A stretch of DNA of 45,747 nucleotides from Burkholderiaceae bacterium (GCA_018261955.1 JAGTRK010000009.1:1-45747); one strand, 5' to 3'; shown: positions 25,228 through 35,746, counted from the stretch's first letter. The notes: generated by a model not told the origin, from the letters alone. Translations and numbers: made by a program.

Positions 25228-26022
25228 ATGCAACCCATGCTCAAAACCGCCATTGACGCTGCCCGCGCCGCTGGCCTCATCATCAACCGTGCCGCACTCG
25301 ATATTGGTCAAGTCCGAGTGACTCAAAAAGGCGCGCAAGACTACGCCACCGAAATTGACCAAGCGGCTGAAGCACTCATCCGCGAGCAACTGCTCACCGC
25401 CTACCCCAACCACGCATTTGAAGGCGAAGAATCGGGCGTATCGGGCAATGTCAAATCCGATTGCCGTTGGATTGTGGATCCGATTGATGGCACAACCAAT
25501 TTCATCCACGGGCTGCCGCACTACGCCATCAGCATCGCGATGGAATTGAACGGTAAATTAGAGCACGCCGTGATTTACAATCCAGCCACCAATGATTTAT
25601 TCACCGCATCGCGCGGCTCAGGTGCGTTTCTCAACAATCGCCGCATCCGCGTTTCAAGCCGTACCCGTTTGAATGAGTCCTTGCTCTCATACGCCATGCC
25701 CATTCACGCACTCAAATCACGCCCCGAACTCGTGCGCTTGCAAACCGCGCTGCGCTTTGGCACCTCGGGCTTGCGCAACACAGGCTCGGCGGCGTTGGAC
25801 TTGGCTTATGTCGCCGCAGGATTCATTGATGGCTTTATCGGCGCAGGGCTGAAAAACTGGGACATGGCGGCAGGTGCATTGCTGATCAAAGAGGCGGGTG
25901 GCTTACTGACCGACTTTACAGGTGAAGGCGAATTTATGGCGGGCGACGTACTCGCGGCAACGCCGAAATTATTGCCTGTGTTGTTGCGTGAAATCAATCC
26001 TGATAACACAACTGCGGTTTAA
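25228..26022 (+). CDS. suhB: Inositol-1-monophosphatase family protein
   Basis: Magnesium-dependent phosphatase of the IMPase fold; in E. coli SuhB also joins the rRNA antitermination complex. The 264-residue product has FEGEESG (metal-binding Glu), the family motif [17 protein letters not shown], and [19 protein letters not shown], with WDMAAG as the second signature. Length matches E. coli SuhB (267). It starts an operon with mutS, whose ATG is 11 bases after its stop. Divergent from trmJ. Confidence 0.94.
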   Translation: MQPMLKTAIDAARAAGLIINRAALDIGQVRVTQKGAQDYATEIDQAAEALIREQLLTAYPNHAFEGEESGVSGNVKSDCRWIVDPIDGTTNFIHGLPHYAISIAMELNGKLEHAVIYNPATNDLFTASRGSGAFLNNRRIRVSSRTRLNESLLSYAMPIHALKSRPELVRLQTALRFGTSGLRNTGSAALDLAYVAAGFIDGFIGAGLKNWDMAAGALLIKEAGGLLTDFTGEGEFMAGDVLAATPKLLPVLLREINPDNTTAV

Positions 26023-26033
26023 TCAATCTCGCC

Positions 26034-28703
26034 ATGAACGCCGCATTCAAAGCGCCCAAAGAATCCAAACCCACGCCGATGATGGCTCAGTATTTGAGCA
26101 TCAAAGCCGAGCATCCGAACACTTTGCTGTTCTACCGCATGGGGGATTTTTATGAGTTGTTTTTGGACGATGCCATCAAAGCGGCGCAATTGCTCGGCAT
26201 CACGCTGACCTCACGCGGTTCGAATCAAGGCGAACCGATTAAAATGGCGGGCGTGCCCTACCACGCCGCCGAGCAGTATTTGGCAAAATTATTGCAACTG
26301 GGTGAGTCAGTCGCCATTTGTGAGCAAATTGGCGATCCCGCCACCAGCAAAGGCCCTGTCGAGCGTAAAGTCGTACGCATCCTCACGCCCGGTACGGTAA
26401 CCGATGCGGCACTGCTCAAGGACAAATCCGATGCGTACCTGTTGAGCGTGCATCCATCGACCAAAACCACAGGAACACAATCTTTATTGGGTTTGGCATG
26501 GTTGAATATGGGCAATGGCGAGTTGTCCGCCACCGAAATTCCGCGTCGCGACTTTGCCATGTGGATAGAGCAAATTCGCCCATCCGAAATCATCGCCTCG
26601 GACAAAGTGCTGCCTGAGTTGCAAGCGCAAGTGCGCGCCTTCGACACCAACATCCCCATTGTATTCTCACCGATTCCGCACAAATACTGCGATGCGCAGT
26701 ACGGGCAAAGTGCATTGCTCAAGCAACTCTCCGCGCCGCATTTGGCGAACTTGGATGCCGAGCATTTGAGCGTGGCCTTGAATGCGCTCGGTGGTTTGCT
26801 GCACTATGCGCAACACACACAGGGACAGGCACTGCGTCATGTCCATAGTTTGAACGTAGTTCGCAGCGAGCAGTATTTGACCCTCGATGCGGCAACACGC
26901 CGCAACCTCGAAATCACTGAAAATTTGCGTGGGCAATCTGACAGTTCAAACACCACTTTGTTTGGTTTGCTCGACCATTGCGCCTCCAGCATGGGCGCGC
27001 GATTGCTCAAACGTTGGCTGCACCATCCGCTGCGCGATGCCGCCACCGTGATGGCGCGTCAATCGGCGGTGCGTGTACTGCTCGAATCTCGTAATTTTTC
27101 AGCAACACGTCCGTATTTATCCGCGTTGAGCGACATCGAACGCATCGGTGCACGCATTGCCCTGTCGACTGTGCGCCCGAAAGAACTCGCCGCATTGCGC
27201 GACAGTTTGGCGCAGTTGCCCGCAATTGCCCAAATTTTAACGCCAATCGATAATAGTCTATTGCACATCCTCGCGCAGGCGTTGAGCGTGCCCGAGGCCC
27301 TGAGCGAATTGCTCCATCGTGCCCTGTGCGAAGAACCTGCGACTTTTGTGCGCGAAGGTGGTGTGTTCGCCACAGGTTTTGATACCGAGTTGGACGAATT
27401 GCGTGCGATTCAAACCAACAGCGGTGAATTTTTACTCGCGCTTGAATCGCGCGAACGCGAACGCACAGGTGTGGCTGGCTTGAAAGTCGAATACAACCGC
27501 GTACATGGCTACTACATCGAGTTGACCCACGCGCAACAGGCCACCCTCAGCGAATTGCCAGCCGACTACCAACGTCGCCAAACCCTCAAAGGTGCGGAAC
27601 GTTACATCACGCCAGAACTCAAAGCCTTTGAGGACAAAGCCCTGTCGGCGAAAGAGCGCGCATTGGCGCGTGAGAAGTATTTATTTGAATGTTTGTTGAA
27701 TGACTTGCAGGTATTTGTACAGGATATTCAGCGCGTTGCCAGCGCACTGGCGCAGATTGATGTTTTGAGCAATTTCGCCGAACGCGCGCGCAGTTTAAAT
27801 TGGGTGGCACCACAGTTGGTCGCAACGCCCTGTATCCACATCCAACAAGGTCGCCATCCCGTGGTGGAGCAACAGGTCACGCCGTTTATTGCGAACGACT
27901 GTCATCTCTCACATGATGAACGACTGTGGGTGATTACGGGGCCGAATATGGGCGGTAAATCGACCTTTATGCGTCAGGTTGCGCTGATCACTTTGCTCGC
28001 CTATGTCGGCAGTTTTGTGCCTGCGCAGTCCGCCACCATCGGGCCGATTGACCGCATTTTCACGCGCATTGGCGCGTCGGACGATTTGGCGGGCGGACGT
28101 TCCACCTTTATGGTCGAGATGACTGAAGCGGCGCAGATTCTACGGCACGCCACACCGAACAGTTTGGTACTGATGGACGAAATCGGCCGCGGCACTTCGA
28201 CCTTTGACGGTTTGGCGTTGGCGTTGGCGATTGCGCAGTCATTGATTAGACAACAGCAGAGTTTGACCTTGTTCGCCACGCACTACTTCGAGCTCACTGA
28301 TTTGGCACAGCACATCCCGCAAGTGAAAAACGTGCATCTGTCAGCGATTGAGGAGCGTGATTCGATTGTGTTTTTACACCAAGTACAAGCAGGCGCGGCA
28401 AGTAAAAGTTATGGTTTGCAAGTCGCACAACTCGCAGGCGTGCCCAAATCGGTGGTTGCGGCTGCGCGCAAATACCTGCACGAATTGGAAACCCAACACG
28501 TCCATGCGAACGCACCACAGCCTGATTTATTCAATGCTGTTGAAACTGCTGAGGATGCGTTTTTTGATGCGCCATTGGATGGCGAACCTGAGTTTTTACC
28601 GCATCCTGTGGTTAGTGAATTGTCTGAACTCAATGTAGACGAACTCACACCGCGTCAAGCGTTGGATGTGTTGTATCAACTCAAAAGCAAACTGTCATCA
28701 TAA
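26034..28703 (+). CDS. mutS: DNA mismatch repair protein MutS
   Basis: MutS recognises mismatches and small loops and recruits MutL. The 889-residue protein has the mismatch-wedging Phe-X-Glu (F39-Y-E41 in GDFYELF), connector and lever domains, and an ATPase domain with Walker [10 protein letters not shown] at about residue 636, STFMVEMTE, and Walker [17 protein letters not shown]. Near the C-terminus QPDLF (829-833) looks like a beta-clamp binding motif, followed by a dimerisation tail. It appears complete, so no mutator phenotype is predicted. No ribosome-binding site is obvious; coupling to suhB is likely. Confidence 0.98.
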   Translation: MNAAFKAPKESKPTPMMAQYLSIKAEHPNTLLFYRMGDFYELFLDDAIKAAQLLGITLTSRGSNQGEPIKMAGVPYHAAEQYLAKLLQLGESVAICEQIGDPATSKGPVERKVVRILTPGTVTDAALLKDKSDAYLLSVHPSTKTTGTQSLLGLAWLNMGNGELSATEIPRRDFAMWIEQIRPSEIIASDKVLPELQAQVRAFDTNIPIVFSPIPHKYCDAQYGQSALLKQLSAPHLANLDAEHLSVALNALGGLLHYAQHTQGQALRHVHSLNVVRSEQYLTLDAATRRNLEITENLRGQSDSSNTTLFGLLDHCASSMGARLLKRWLHHPLRDAATVMARQSAVRVLLESRNFSATRPYLSALSDIERIGARIALSTVRPKELAALRDSLAQLPAIAQILTPIDNSLLHILAQALSVPEALSELLHRALCEEPATFVREGGVFATGFDTELDELRAIQTNSGEFLLALESRERERTGVAGLKVEYNRVHGYYIELTHAQQATLSELPADYQRRQTLKGAERYITPELKAFEDKALSAKERALAREKYLFECLLNDLQVFVQDIQRVASALAQIDVLSNFAERARSLNWVAPQLVATPCIHIQQGRHPVVEQQVTPFIANDCHLSHDERLWVITGPNMGGKSTFMRQVALITLLAYVGSFVPAQSATIGPIDRIFTRIGASDDLAGGRSTFMVEMTEAAQILRHATPNSLVLMDEIGRGTSTFDGLALALAIAQSLIRQQQSLTLFATHYFELTDLAQHIPQVKNVHLSAIEERDSIVFLHQVQAGAASKSYGLQVAQLAGVPKSVVAAARKYLHELETQHVHANAPQPDLFNAVETAEDAFFDAPLDGEPEFLPHPVVSELSELNVDELTPRQALDVLYQLKSKLSS

Positions 28704-28776
28704 CGAATAATATTGTTGCTTTATAATCACCTCGAGTGCACAACTGACACGCCGATTAACCCCATACAGGACACTT

Positions 28777-29328
28777 ATGAAATTCTCTCGCTTGATTTTA
28801 TCGCTCACGCTTGCGCTGACCAGCGCGACCACATTTGCCTCTGACTATTTAACCCTTCAGTTAAAAGATGGCCCCGTGGTGATTAAACTCTCCCCTGAGA
28901 TAGCACCGCAAAATGTGGCGCGCATCAAAGCATTAGCAACCTCGGGCAAATACAATGACGTGGCGTTTCACCGCGTAATAGATGGTTTTATGGCTCAAAC
29001 AGGTGACGTGCAATTTGGCAACCTGCGCAAAGGTCTGGACGCAACGCGTGTAGGCACAGGTGGCTCAAACGCGCCTGACTTGCCCGCTGAGTTCTCGAAT
29101 ATTCCATTTGACCGTGGCGTGGTCGGCATGGCACGTTCGAGTGACCCCAATTCTGCCAACTCACAATTTTTCATCATGTTTGCACCGGGTTACTTTTTAA
29201 ATGGGCAATACACCGTGGTCGGCAACGTGGTGTCGGGTATGGATAAAGTGGATAAAATCAAACGAGGCGCAAGTGACAGCGGTGCAGTTCAGAATCCAGA
29301 CAAAATGTTGCGCGTCACGATTGATTGA
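28777..29328 (+). CDS. Periplasmic peptidyl-prolyl cis-trans isomerase, cyclophilin type
   Basis: Catalyses proline isomerisation during protein folding. A signal peptide (MKFSRLILSLTLALTSATTFA, cleavage about residue 21) sends it to the periplasm, like E. coli PpiA. The cyclophilin core follows: APQNVARIKALA, VAFHRVIDGFMAQTGD with the catalytic Arg, and NSQFFIMFAP plus YTVVGNVVSGMD. Length 183 suits PpiA. A TATAAT lies at 28722-28727 without a good -35. Its end overlaps a possible early TTG start of queG. Confidence 0.92.
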   Translation: MKFSRLILSLTLALTSATTFASDYLTLQLKDGPVVIKLSPEIAPQNVARIKALATSGKYNDVAFHRVIDGFMAQTGDVQFGNLRKGLDATRVGTGGSNAPDLPAEFSNIPFDRGVVGMARSSDPNSANSQFFIMFAPGYFLNGQYTVVGNVVSGMDKVDKIKRGASDSGAVQNPDKMLRVTID

Positions 29329-29360
29329 CGGTACAACAAACTTTGGTAAATGAGGTCTGT

Positions 29361-30443
29361 ATGGCTGTGGATTTGACTGCTTGGCTCAACCGCACCGCCC
29401 GCGAACTCGGATTTGCGGCGGTGTCCGTCAGTCAGCCCGATTTATCCAAAGCACAAAACTTCTATCACGATTGGATACAAGCGGGCTTTCATGGCGAGAT
29501 GGGCTACATGGCACGCAATGCCGACAAACGCTTTGCGCCCGCGCAACTCGTGCCTGAAACCGTGTCCATCATCAGCGTCGCCATGCCGTATTTACCCGCA
29601 CCACTGACAATTAATTGGCAAAACACCGCATGGCAAAACCTCGAAACTTCAAACCAAGCCTATGTCTCACGTTACGCCCATGGCCGCGATTACCACAAAG
29701 TGGTGCGCAGCCGATTACAAACATTGGCCGAACGATTGACCGAATACCTCGCACCTGAACCTGTATCGTTTCGGGTGTTCTCTGATTCCGCGCCTGTGCC
29801 TGAAGTTGAGATTGCCACGCAATCGGGCTTGGGCTGGCGTGGCAAACACACGCTGCTCATCAGCCGCACGCTCGGCTCAATGTTTTTCCTCGGCGAGTTG
29901 TATGTCAGTGTGGATTTGCCCGTGAGCGCACCCGAAGTCAATCATTGCGGCAGTTGCAGCGCGTGTATGGATGTGTGCCCAACCCGTGCGATTGTTGCCC
30001 CCTACCAAGTCGATGCGCGTCGCTGCATTTCCTACCTCACCATCGAGTATTCGGGTGTCATCCCGCACGAATTTCGCGCCGCGATTGGCAATCGCATTTA
30101 CGGCTGTGATGATTGCCAACTGGTCTGCCCGTGGAATAAATTTGCGCAAGCCACTGAGTTGCCCGATTTTATCGTGCGCAACGGTTTAGACGATGTGTCG
30201 TTGTTGACCTTGCTCGCGTGGGATGAGACAACGTTTAATCAACAGATGGCGGGCTCGGCAATTTACCGCATTGGTCACGCGCAATGGCAACGCAATATTT
30301 TGCTGGCCTTGGGTAATTTGGGAAATTTAAGCAAAAGCCAAATGTCTACAGCAGTATTGGATGCACTGAGTAATTTTCTCAACCACCTAAACCCGATTTT
30401 GGCAGAGCAAGCGCAGTGGTCACGGGCGCAGTTGTTATCATGA
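29361..30443 (+). CDS. queG: Epoxyqueuosine reductase
   Basis: Last step of queuosine synthesis: reduces epoxyqueuosine in tRNA using cobalamin and two 4Fe-4S clusters. Numbering from the ATG at 29361 (GAGG just upstream; a TTG 12 codons earlier is less likely), the first cluster ligands are C196, C199, C202 in CGSCSACMDVCP; C206 plus the later RRCIS and YGCDDCQLVCPWNK cysteines complete the pair. The N-terminal half has the cobalamin-binding QueG domain (FRVFSDSAPVPE, GWRGKHTLLIS). Product 360 residues. A cobalamin user close to the cobalamin-dependent metH genes. Confidence 0.95.
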   Translation: MAVDLTAWLNRTARELGFAAVSVSQPDLSKAQNFYHDWIQAGFHGEMGYMARNADKRFAPAQLVPETVSIISVAMPYLPAPLTINWQNTAWQNLETSNQAYVSRYAHGRDYHKVVRSRLQTLAERLTEYLAPEPVSFRVFSDSAPVPEVEIATQSGLGWRGKHTLLISRTLGSMFFLGELYVSVDLPVSAPEVNHCGSCSACMDVCPTRAIVAPYQVDARRCISYLTIEYSGVIPHEFRAAIGNRIYGCDDCQLVCPWNKFAQATELPDFIVRNGLDDVSLLTLLAWDETTFNQQMAGSAIYRIGHAQWQRNILLALGNLGNLSKSQMSTAVLDALSNFLNHLNPILAEQAQWSRAQLLS

Positions 30444-30569
30444 TGGGCTTGGATGATAATTATTGTTGATATTGAGAAAGTTATTTGCTTTATTGCCTGT
30501 TTATTGTCTCAAACAATACGAATAGAATAGCCGTGTATTATCCAACTTCACCTTTTTAAGGAGTTCCTC

Positions 30570-31160
30570 ATGAAATCTGCACTCAATTCTGCCGCATTCG
30601 ATCAGTTGTTCTTTGAAGCACGCACCGTTAATGCCTTCACCGAACAAAAACTCACCGACGAGCAGTTGCACGCTTTATACGATGCGGCAAAAATGCCGCC
30701 GACCGCGTTCAATGCGCAACCTGCGCGTTTTGTATTCATCACCTCTCAAGTAGGCAAAGAAAAACTCGTGCCACTGATGATGCAAGGCAATCAAGCCAAA
30801 ACCCTGCAAGCCCCGCTGACTGTGATTGTGGCGTATGACACGAATTTTCAAGAGCACTTGCCCGAACAATTCCCCGCGATGGATGTCAAAGGCATGTTTG
30901 ACGCTGACCCCGCCATGACCGCGACTGCCGCGTTTCGCAATGGCAGTTTACAAGGGGCTTACCTCATGATTGCAGCACGCGCTTTGGGTTTGGACTGTGG
31001 CCCGATGAGTGGTTTTGACAATGCGGCAGTGGATGCGGCATTTTTCGCCGATGGTCGTTTTAAATCCAACTTTATCGTCAATATTGGCTATGGCATTCCA
31101 GAAAGCAGTTATCCACGCGGTCCGCGTTTGACTTTCGAGCAAGCGGTGACGATGGCATAA
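30570..31160 (+). CDS. Nitroreductase-family protein, RutE/malonic semialdehyde reductase-like
   Basis: FMN-dependent NAD(P)H oxidoreductase, soluble. The 196-residue protein starts FDQLFFEARTVNAF, has MPPTAFNAQPARFVFI (the RutE/HadB subfamily FMN-contact region), and NGSLQGAYLMIAARALGLDCGPMSGFDN. This subfamily reduces malonic semialdehyde in pyrimidine breakdown (RutE), but no other rut genes are near, so the true substrate is open. AAGGAG 7 bases before the ATG is an excellent ribosome-binding site. The 126-base gap upstream has no certain promoter. Confidence 0.88.
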   Translation: MKSALNSAAFDQLFFEARTVNAFTEQKLTDEQLHALYDAAKMPPTAFNAQPARFVFITSQVGKEKLVPLMMQGNQAKTLQAPLTVIVAYDTNFQEHLPEQFPAMDVKGMFDADPAMTATAAFRNGSLQGAYLMIAARALGLDCGPMSGFDNAAVDAAFFADGRFKSNFIVNIGYGIPESSYPRGPRLTFEQAVTMA

Positions 31161-31195
31161 CAGGGAGGACTATGGCATCACGCCATTGACAAGTT

Positions 31196-31238
31196 TGATA
31201 CAATAACGGGACGCGTACATCTGCGCAGTCCCGTTATT
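31196..31238 (+). promoter_or_regulatory. Candidate extended -10 promoter and hairpin before metH1
   Basis: TGATACAAT at 31196-31204 is an extended -10 box identical to the one before waaA. It runs into an 11-bp inverted repeat AATAACGGGAC/GTCCCGTTATT (31202-31212 with 31228-31238; loop with further GCG/CGC pairing). The hairpin ends 12 bases before the metH1 ATG. It may end the upstream transcript (no T-run) or shape the metH1 leader. No cobalamin- or SAM-riboswitch sequence fits in the 90-base gap. Confidence 0.4.
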
Positions 31239-31250
31239 TATTGGAACTTT

Positions 31251-32294
31251 ATGAACACCGAATTGACCCCTCGCCCCTATACCCGCGCACAAAATCTGCC
31301 CGAAATTCTCGCACAACGCATCGTGATTTTGGATGGCGCAATGGGCACGATGATTCAACAATACAAACTCTCTGAGGCGGATTATCGCGGTATGCGCTTT
31401 GCCGAACACACCACCGATGTCAAAGGCAATAACGAATTGCTCTCACTCACGCGCCCCGATGTGATTAGCGAGATTCACGAACAGTATTTGGCGGCGGGCG
31501 CGGACATCATCGAGACCAACACCTTTGGCGCAACTTCAATCGCTCAGGATGACTATGATTTACCCGAATTGGCGTATGAAATGAATTTGGTCTCTGCGCA
31601 GTTGGCCAAAAAAGCCTGCGAGAAATTTTCCACGCCCGACAAGCCGCGCTTTGTCGCGGGGGCATTTGGCCCACAACCGAAAACGGCAAGCATTTCACCT
31701 GACGTGAATGACCCAGCGGCGCGCAACATCAATTACGAGCAATTGCGCGCAGCGTATTACGAGCAAGGCAAGGGTTTGCTCGAAGGCGGCGCGGATGTGT
31801 TTTTGGTCGAAACGATTTTCGACACACTCAACGCCAAAGCCTGCTTGTTTGCGATTGAGCAATTGTTCGAGGACACGGGCGAGCGTTTGCCGGTATTGAT
31901 TTCGGGCACGGTTACCGATGCGTCTGGTCGAATTTTATCGGGGCAAACGGTTGAGGCGTTTTGGTACAGCCTGCGCCATGCCAAGCCTTTGACTTTTGGA
32001 CTGAACTGCGCATTGGGTGGTGAGTTGATGCGCCCATACATTGCGGAGTTGGCGAAAATCTGCGACTGCGCAGTGTCGTGCTATCCGAATGCGGGTTTAC
32101 CCAATCCAATGTCTGACACAGGCTTTGATGAAACGCCCGACATCACTTCGCATATTTTGCAAGGCTTTGCCCAAGATGGTTTGGTCAATTTGGTCGGTGG
32201 TTGCTGTGGCACAACGCCAGCACACATCGCGGCGATTGCCAAAGCGGTCGCTGCTTTCAAACCACGTACCATTCAAACCAGCAAGCCAATGTAA
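31251..32294 (+). CDS. metH: Methionine synthase, homocysteine-binding subunit (N-terminal module of MetH)
   Basis: Cobalamin-dependent methionine synthase normally has homocysteine, folate, B12 and activation modules in one chain of about 1,230 residues; here the first module is a separate 347-residue protein. It has [15 protein letters not shown] at the start and [11 protein letters not shown]. The zinc-binding cysteines are C253 (GLNCALG) and C318-C319 ([11 protein letters not shown]). The remaining modules are encoded at 37112-39751, so the subunits must assemble or share intermediates. Betaproteobacteria often have this split, though usually with adjacent genes. Start ATG at 31251. Confidence 0.93.
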   Translation: MNTELTPRPYTRAQNLPEILAQRIVILDGAMGTMIQQYKLSEADYRGMRFAEHTTDVKGNNELLSLTRPDVISEIHEQYLAAGADIIETNTFGATSIAQDDYDLPELAYEMNLVSAQLAKKACEKFSTPDKPRFVAGAFGPQPKTASISPDVNDPAARNINYEQLRAAYYEQGKGLLEGGADVFLVETIFDTLNAKACLFAIEQLFEDTGERLPVLISGTVTDASGRILSGQTVEAFWYSLRHAKPLTFGLNCALGGELMRPYIAELAKICDCAVSCYPNAGLPNPMSDTGFDETPDITSHILQGFAQDGLVNLVGGCCGTTPAHIAAIAKAVAAFKPRTIQTSKPM

Positions 32295-32314
32295 GCCTTT
32301 TTAAAGGAACGAAA

Positions 32315-32806
32315 ATGAGTACTCCTGAACACATTTATTTGGATACATTTTTAGTCGCGGGCATCACCACACGCACCAATAACGCCAACGAAGCCAATCC
32401 AAATAGCGCGCAAATCCCTTTATTGTGGATGACGTTCAACACTGATGAGGTTGCCAACGACATTATCAATCGAGTGGCAAACACGCCCATCTATGGTGTT
32501 TACCATCGCTATGCCTCAGACATGAATGATGATTACAGCGTGACTGCAGGCGTCGCTGTGACTGCGCCTGCAGCTACAGTCGAAGACGAAAATATCGAAA
32601 CCATCTCTGTGATGGCTGGAAATTATTTGATATTTCGCGCTCAAGGTGTGGATTTAATACACACTGTGATGGCTGCTTGGCAAGAAATTTGGACGTATTG
32701 CTCAGCACACCCTGAAATCAAACGCGCCTATCAAACGGATTTTGAAACATATCTTAGCAATACCGATGGCAACCACGTGATTGAAATTTATATTGGTGTT
32801 GCTTAA
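32315..32806 (+). CDS. Effector-binding (GyrI-like / Cass2) domain protein
   Basis: A stand-alone 163-residue protein resembling the integron-cassette Cass2 / AraC effector-binding fold: FLVAGITTRTNNANE at the start, IYGVYHRYASDMNDDYSVTAGVAV in the middle, and NYLIFRAQG. Such proteins bind small, often cationic drugs or metabolites without a DNA-binding domain. The open frame runs upstream into metH1, but AAGGAAC before the ATG at 32315, 20 bases after the metH1 stop, marks the start. It may be cotranscribed with metH1. Ligand unknown. Confidence 0.75.
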   Translation: MSTPEHIYLDTFLVAGITTRTNNANEANPNSAQIPLLWMTFNTDEVANDIINRVANTPIYGVYHRYASDMNDDYSVTAGVAVTAPAATVEDENIETISVMAGNYLIFRAQGVDLIHTVMAAWQEIWTYCSAHPEIKRAYQTDFETYLSNTDGNHVIEIYIGVA

Positions 32807-32815
32807 AGCACGCCA

Positions 32816-33658
32816 CTAAAAAGATGTCCGAACGCGCATAAAACTCGCAAATCGCGGCACGCCTTTGTTCGTGATGCTGCGGTAGCGGTAGGTGATTTCG
32901 CTGCCGATGGGCGGTGGATTTCTGCGCTGCGCATCGCTAAACCCTGTGCCAATTTTAAACTGAACACCTGCGCTGTTTTGTACCAGCAGCGCACCCATCA
33001 TCCCTTGATACTTTCCTGTGCCTGCAATGTGTGCGAGCACGGTCGCTTCAGCATCCTCAAATCGCTTGAGTTTGAGCAAATCATCACTGCGCACACCGCG
33101 ATACGGCGCACTGCCCAAATGCAGCATGAGTCCTTCACCGCCTGCATCAACCACTTCGTCCAAACGCGCCATCAATACTTTTGAGTTGGGAATTTTTTCT
33201 TGCCCCACCAGAGCCATATAAGGTGAATGTTTGTGTGCAAAGATGCTGCGCAAGGCCTCCAAACGTTGGTTAAAGTCGCCCGCCTGCTCAGGCATATCAA
33301 ACACCATCAAGCGAATCGCACGCCATTCGCTGTCCACAGGGGTGGTTCTGCGCACCGCGCTCGATAAAGTTTCAAAAGTCCCACGCCCCATCCACAACTC
33401 GCCATCCAAAGGGATTTGCGGAAAGTCCACAGTAAACCAATCGGGTGCTGCAAACGCATTGCCCTGTCGCGAAATCAGTTGTGTGCCACTCCAATATGCG
33501 CGCACGCCATCGAGTTTTTCGCTGACCCAGTATTCAGACAACTGAATGTCGTCGTGATACGAATTGGCCAACATTAAATTAGGCGTTGCGCCCAAGGTCA
33601 TTGGCATGAAGCACATCAGACAACACAACCACACCATCCGCAGCATTCGACGCATCAT
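32816..33658 (-). CDS. Exported ATP-dependent DNA ligase (Lig E type)
   Basis: Minimal ATP-dependent DNA ligase with only the nucleotidyltransferase and OB domains. A signal peptide (MMRRMLRMVWLCCLMCFMPMTLGA, about 24 residues) predicts the periplasm. The adenylated lysine is K48 in SEKLDGVRAYW (motif I). DGELWMG (motif III), GGEGLMLH (motif IV) and DLLKLKRFEDAE (motif V) follow, with the OB fold at the end. Lig E enzymes occur in naturally competent or biofilm-forming proteobacteria and may act on extracellular DNA. The 280-residue length fits. GGAG precedes the ATG. It is separated from pckG by a terminator. Confidence 0.9.
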   Translation of the reverse strand: MMRRMLRMVWLCCLMCFMPMTLGATPNLMLANSYHDDIQLSEYWVSEKLDGVRAYWSGTQLISRQGNAFAAPDWFTVDFPQIPLDGELWMGRGTFETLSSAVRRTTPVDSEWRAIRLMVFDMPEQAGDFNQRLEALRSIFAHKHSPYMALVGQEKIPNSKVLMARLDEVVDAGGEGLMLHLGSAPYRGVRSDDLLKLKRFEDAEATVLAHIAGTGKYQGMMGALLVQNSAGVQFKIGTGFSDAQRRNPPPIGSEITYRYRSITNKGVPRFASFMRVRTSF

Positions 33659-33678
33659 GATTGCTCCAAATCAGATAT

Positions 33679-33714
33679 AAAAAAGGCGGATGGATAAGAT
33701 TTATCCGCCCGCCT
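33679..33714 (-). terminator. Rho-independent terminator of pckG
   Basis: Read on the minus strand, a stem of about 14 bp with one mismatch (GGCGGGCGGATAA against TTATCCATCCGCC) is followed by six T (33679-33684). It lies 28 bases after the pckG stop and 20 bases before ligE. Confidence 0.85.
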
Positions 33715-33742
33715 TTGTCCATCTTTGCGACTGTTTTAAAGA

Positions 33743-35590
33743 TTACAGCGCGTTGACTTTCGCTTCCAATTCATGACGATAAGCTTCCAAGGCTGCAGGC
33801 ATACGGTCTTTGAGTTTTTCAAACAATTCTGCGTGTAAACCCATTTCAGTTTGCCACTCGGCTTTGTCCATAGCAGTCACTGTTGCGTATTGCGCAGGTG
33901 TGAAATCCAAACCTTTCCAGTTTAAGTCTTCGTAGCGCGGGCTGATGCCAAAGAAGTGTTCTGCACCGTTATCAGTCGCGCCATCGGCACGGCTCAAAAT
34001 CCACTGCAATACGCGCATATTGTCGCCAAAACCGGGCCATACGAATTTGCCTTCGGCATTTTTGCGGAACCAGTTCACATAGTACATTTTTGGCAATTTC
34101 GCGCCTTGAGCCGTCAGTTTTTCGCCCATGTTCAACCAGTGTGCAAAATAGTCGCTCATGTTGTAGCCTGTAAATGGCAACATCGCAAATGGATCGCGGC
34201 GCACCACGCCTTGCGCACCAAACGCTGCCGCTGTGGTTTCAGAGCCCATGGTCGCAGCCATGTACACACCTTGCGTCCAATTTCGTGCTTCGGTCACGAG
34301 TGGAATCGTGGTCGAACGACGACCACCGAACAAGAACGCATCAATCGCCACGCCCGCTGGATTGTCGTATTCTGGGTCAATCGCTGGGTTATTGGTTGCA
34401 GGCACAGTAAAGCGTGAGTTCGGATGCGCGGCTTTTTTGCCCTGTTTACCCAATTCAGGTGTCCAATCATTGCCTTGCCAGTCGATGGCGTGTGCTGGTG
34501 GCGCACCGTCCATGCCTTCCCACCACACATCGCCGTCATCGGTCAATGCCACGTTGGTGAAAATCACGTCTTTATTCAATGAATCCATACAGTTTTTATT
34601 GGATTCGTTGTTGGTACCCGGTGCCACACCGAAGTAGCCGAACTCAGGGTTAATTGCGTACAAACGACCGTCTTTACCCGGTTTAATCCATGCAATGTCA
34701 TCGCCCACGGTGGTCACTTTCCAACCTTCAAAACCGACTTTGGGTGGAATCAACATCGAGAAATTGGTTTTACCACACGCCGATGGGAATGCGGCAGCCA
34801 CGTGTTTTTTCACACCATTCGGATCGGTCACGCCGAGAATCAACATGTGCTCTGCGAGCCAACCTTGGTCACGACCCATGTTTGACGCGATGCGCAATGC
34901 GAAACATTTTTTACCCAACAAAGCGTTGCCGCCGTAACCTGAACCATACGACCAGATTTCACGGGTTTCAGGATAGTGAACGATGTATTTCACATCAGGG
35001 TTACATGGCCAAGTGGTTTTGTCTTTTTCGCCAGCAGCCAAAGGCGCGCCCACAGTGTGAACGCAGGGTACGAATTCGCCGTCTTTGCCCAATACCTCGC
35101 AAACAGCTTTACCCATGCGCGTCATGTGTTTCATATTCACAGCCACGTACGCACTATCAGACAACTCCACACCAATGTGCGCGATGTCCGAACCCAAAGG
35201 CCCCATGGAAAAAGGAATCACATACATCGTGCGACCGCGCATACAACCTGTAAACAAAGGTTTTAAAGTCGCGCGCATTTCGTCAGGTGCCATCCAGTTA
35301 TTGGTCGGACCCGCGTCGTCTTTTTTCTCAGAACAAATAAACGTTTTGTCTTCTACACGCGCTACGTCTGATGGGTCAGAACACGCAAGGTAGGAGTTCG
35401 CACGTTTCGCAGGATTCAAACGTTTAAACGTCCCTGCTTGAACCAACTCCTCGCACAAGGCATCGTATTCTTCGACCGAACCATCACACCAATGAATCGC
35501 ATCGGGCTGAGTCAACTCAGCCATACTGGCAACCCAGTCAATCAATTTCTGATTTTGAATATACGCTGGGGGATTTAAAGTAAAACTCAT
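33743..35590 (-). CDS. pckG: Phosphoenolpyruvate carboxykinase (GTP)
   Basis: Converts oxaloacetate plus GTP to PEP, CO2 and GDP, the first committed step of gluconeogenesis. The 615-residue protein is the GTP-dependent type: [12 protein letters not shown] holds the P-loop with the hyper-reactive Cys (C272) and K274; [11 protein letters not shown] and [14 protein letters not shown] are also characteristic. AAGGAG precedes the ATG by about 7 bases. A promoter and a highly structured leader lie upstream, and a terminator downstream, so it is a single-gene transcript. Confidence 0.97.
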   Translation of the reverse strand: MSFTLNPPAYIQNQKLIDWVASMAELTQPDAIHWCDGSVEEYDALCEELVQAGTFKRLNPAKRANSYLACSDPSDVARVEDKTFICSEKKDDAGPTNNWMAPDEMRATLKPLFTGCMRGRTMYVIPFSMGPLGSDIAHIGVELSDSAYVAVNMKHMTRMGKAVCEVLGKDGEFVPCVHTVGAPLAAGEKDKTTWPCNPDVKYIVHYPETREIWSYGSGYGGNALLGKKCFALRIASNMGRDQGWLAEHMLILGVTDPNGVKKHVAAAFPSACGKTNFSMLIPPKVGFEGWKVTTVGDDIAWIKPGKDGRLYAINPEFGYFGVAPGTNNESNKNCMDSLNKDVIFTNVALTDDGDVWWEGMDGAPPAHAIDWQGNDWTPELGKQGKKAAHPNSRFTVPATNNPAIDPEYDNPAGVAIDAFLFGGRRSTTIPLVTEARNWTQGVYMAATMGSETTAAAFGAQGVVRRDPFAMLPFTGYNMSDYFAHWLNMGEKLTAQGAKLPKMYYVNWFRKNAEGKFVWPGFGDNMRVLQWILSRADGATDNGAEHFFGISPRYEDLNWKGLDFTPAQYATVTAMDKAEWQTEMGLHAELFEKLKDRMPAALEAYRHELEAKVNAL

Positions 35591-35626
35591 GAGAACTCCT
35601 TAAGATATTTAATAAAGCGGTGTTGG

Positions 35627-35694
35627 AATTTCGCACCGTTTGACCCATGTTTTTGGCAAGAACAGGGGTAAAACCCTGCGGTGAATGCGAAATT
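35627..35694 (-). promoter_or_regulatory. Structured 5' leader of pckG
   Basis: On the predicted transcript, an outer stem (35687-35694 with 35627-35634, GCGAAATT/AATTTCGC, then CGGT/ACCG across a 4-base bulge) encloses an inner hairpin CAGGG/CCCTG (35663-35667 with 35674-35678, 6-base loop). The ribosome-binding site lies about 30 bases downstream. It matches no riboswitch class I recognise. The flanking gap 35591-35954 otherwise holds the pckG promoter and a short palindrome before msrA. Confidence 0.5.
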
Positions 35695-35717
35695 TCAGAA
35701 AATTTTTGAACTGTATT

Positions 35718-35746
35718 AATATAAACCTTATCAGTGCCTTTGTCCA
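35718..35746 (-). promoter_or_regulatory. Sigma-70 promoter of pckG
   Basis: On the minus strand TGGACA (35741-35746), a 17-base spacer and TATATT (35718-35723), each five of six to consensus. Transcription would begin near 35711, giving a leader of about 120 bases that contains the stem-loops at 35627-35694. Confidence 0.65.

Noticed and set aside
31161..31250. Cobalamin riboswitch before metH1
   Set aside because: The 90-base gap is too short and has no B12-box-like sequence; only a simple hairpin is present.
34690..35253. A 187-codon plus-strand frame opposite pckG
   Set aside because: Cys/Arg/Ser-rich shadow; the pckG motifs on the minus strand are full length.
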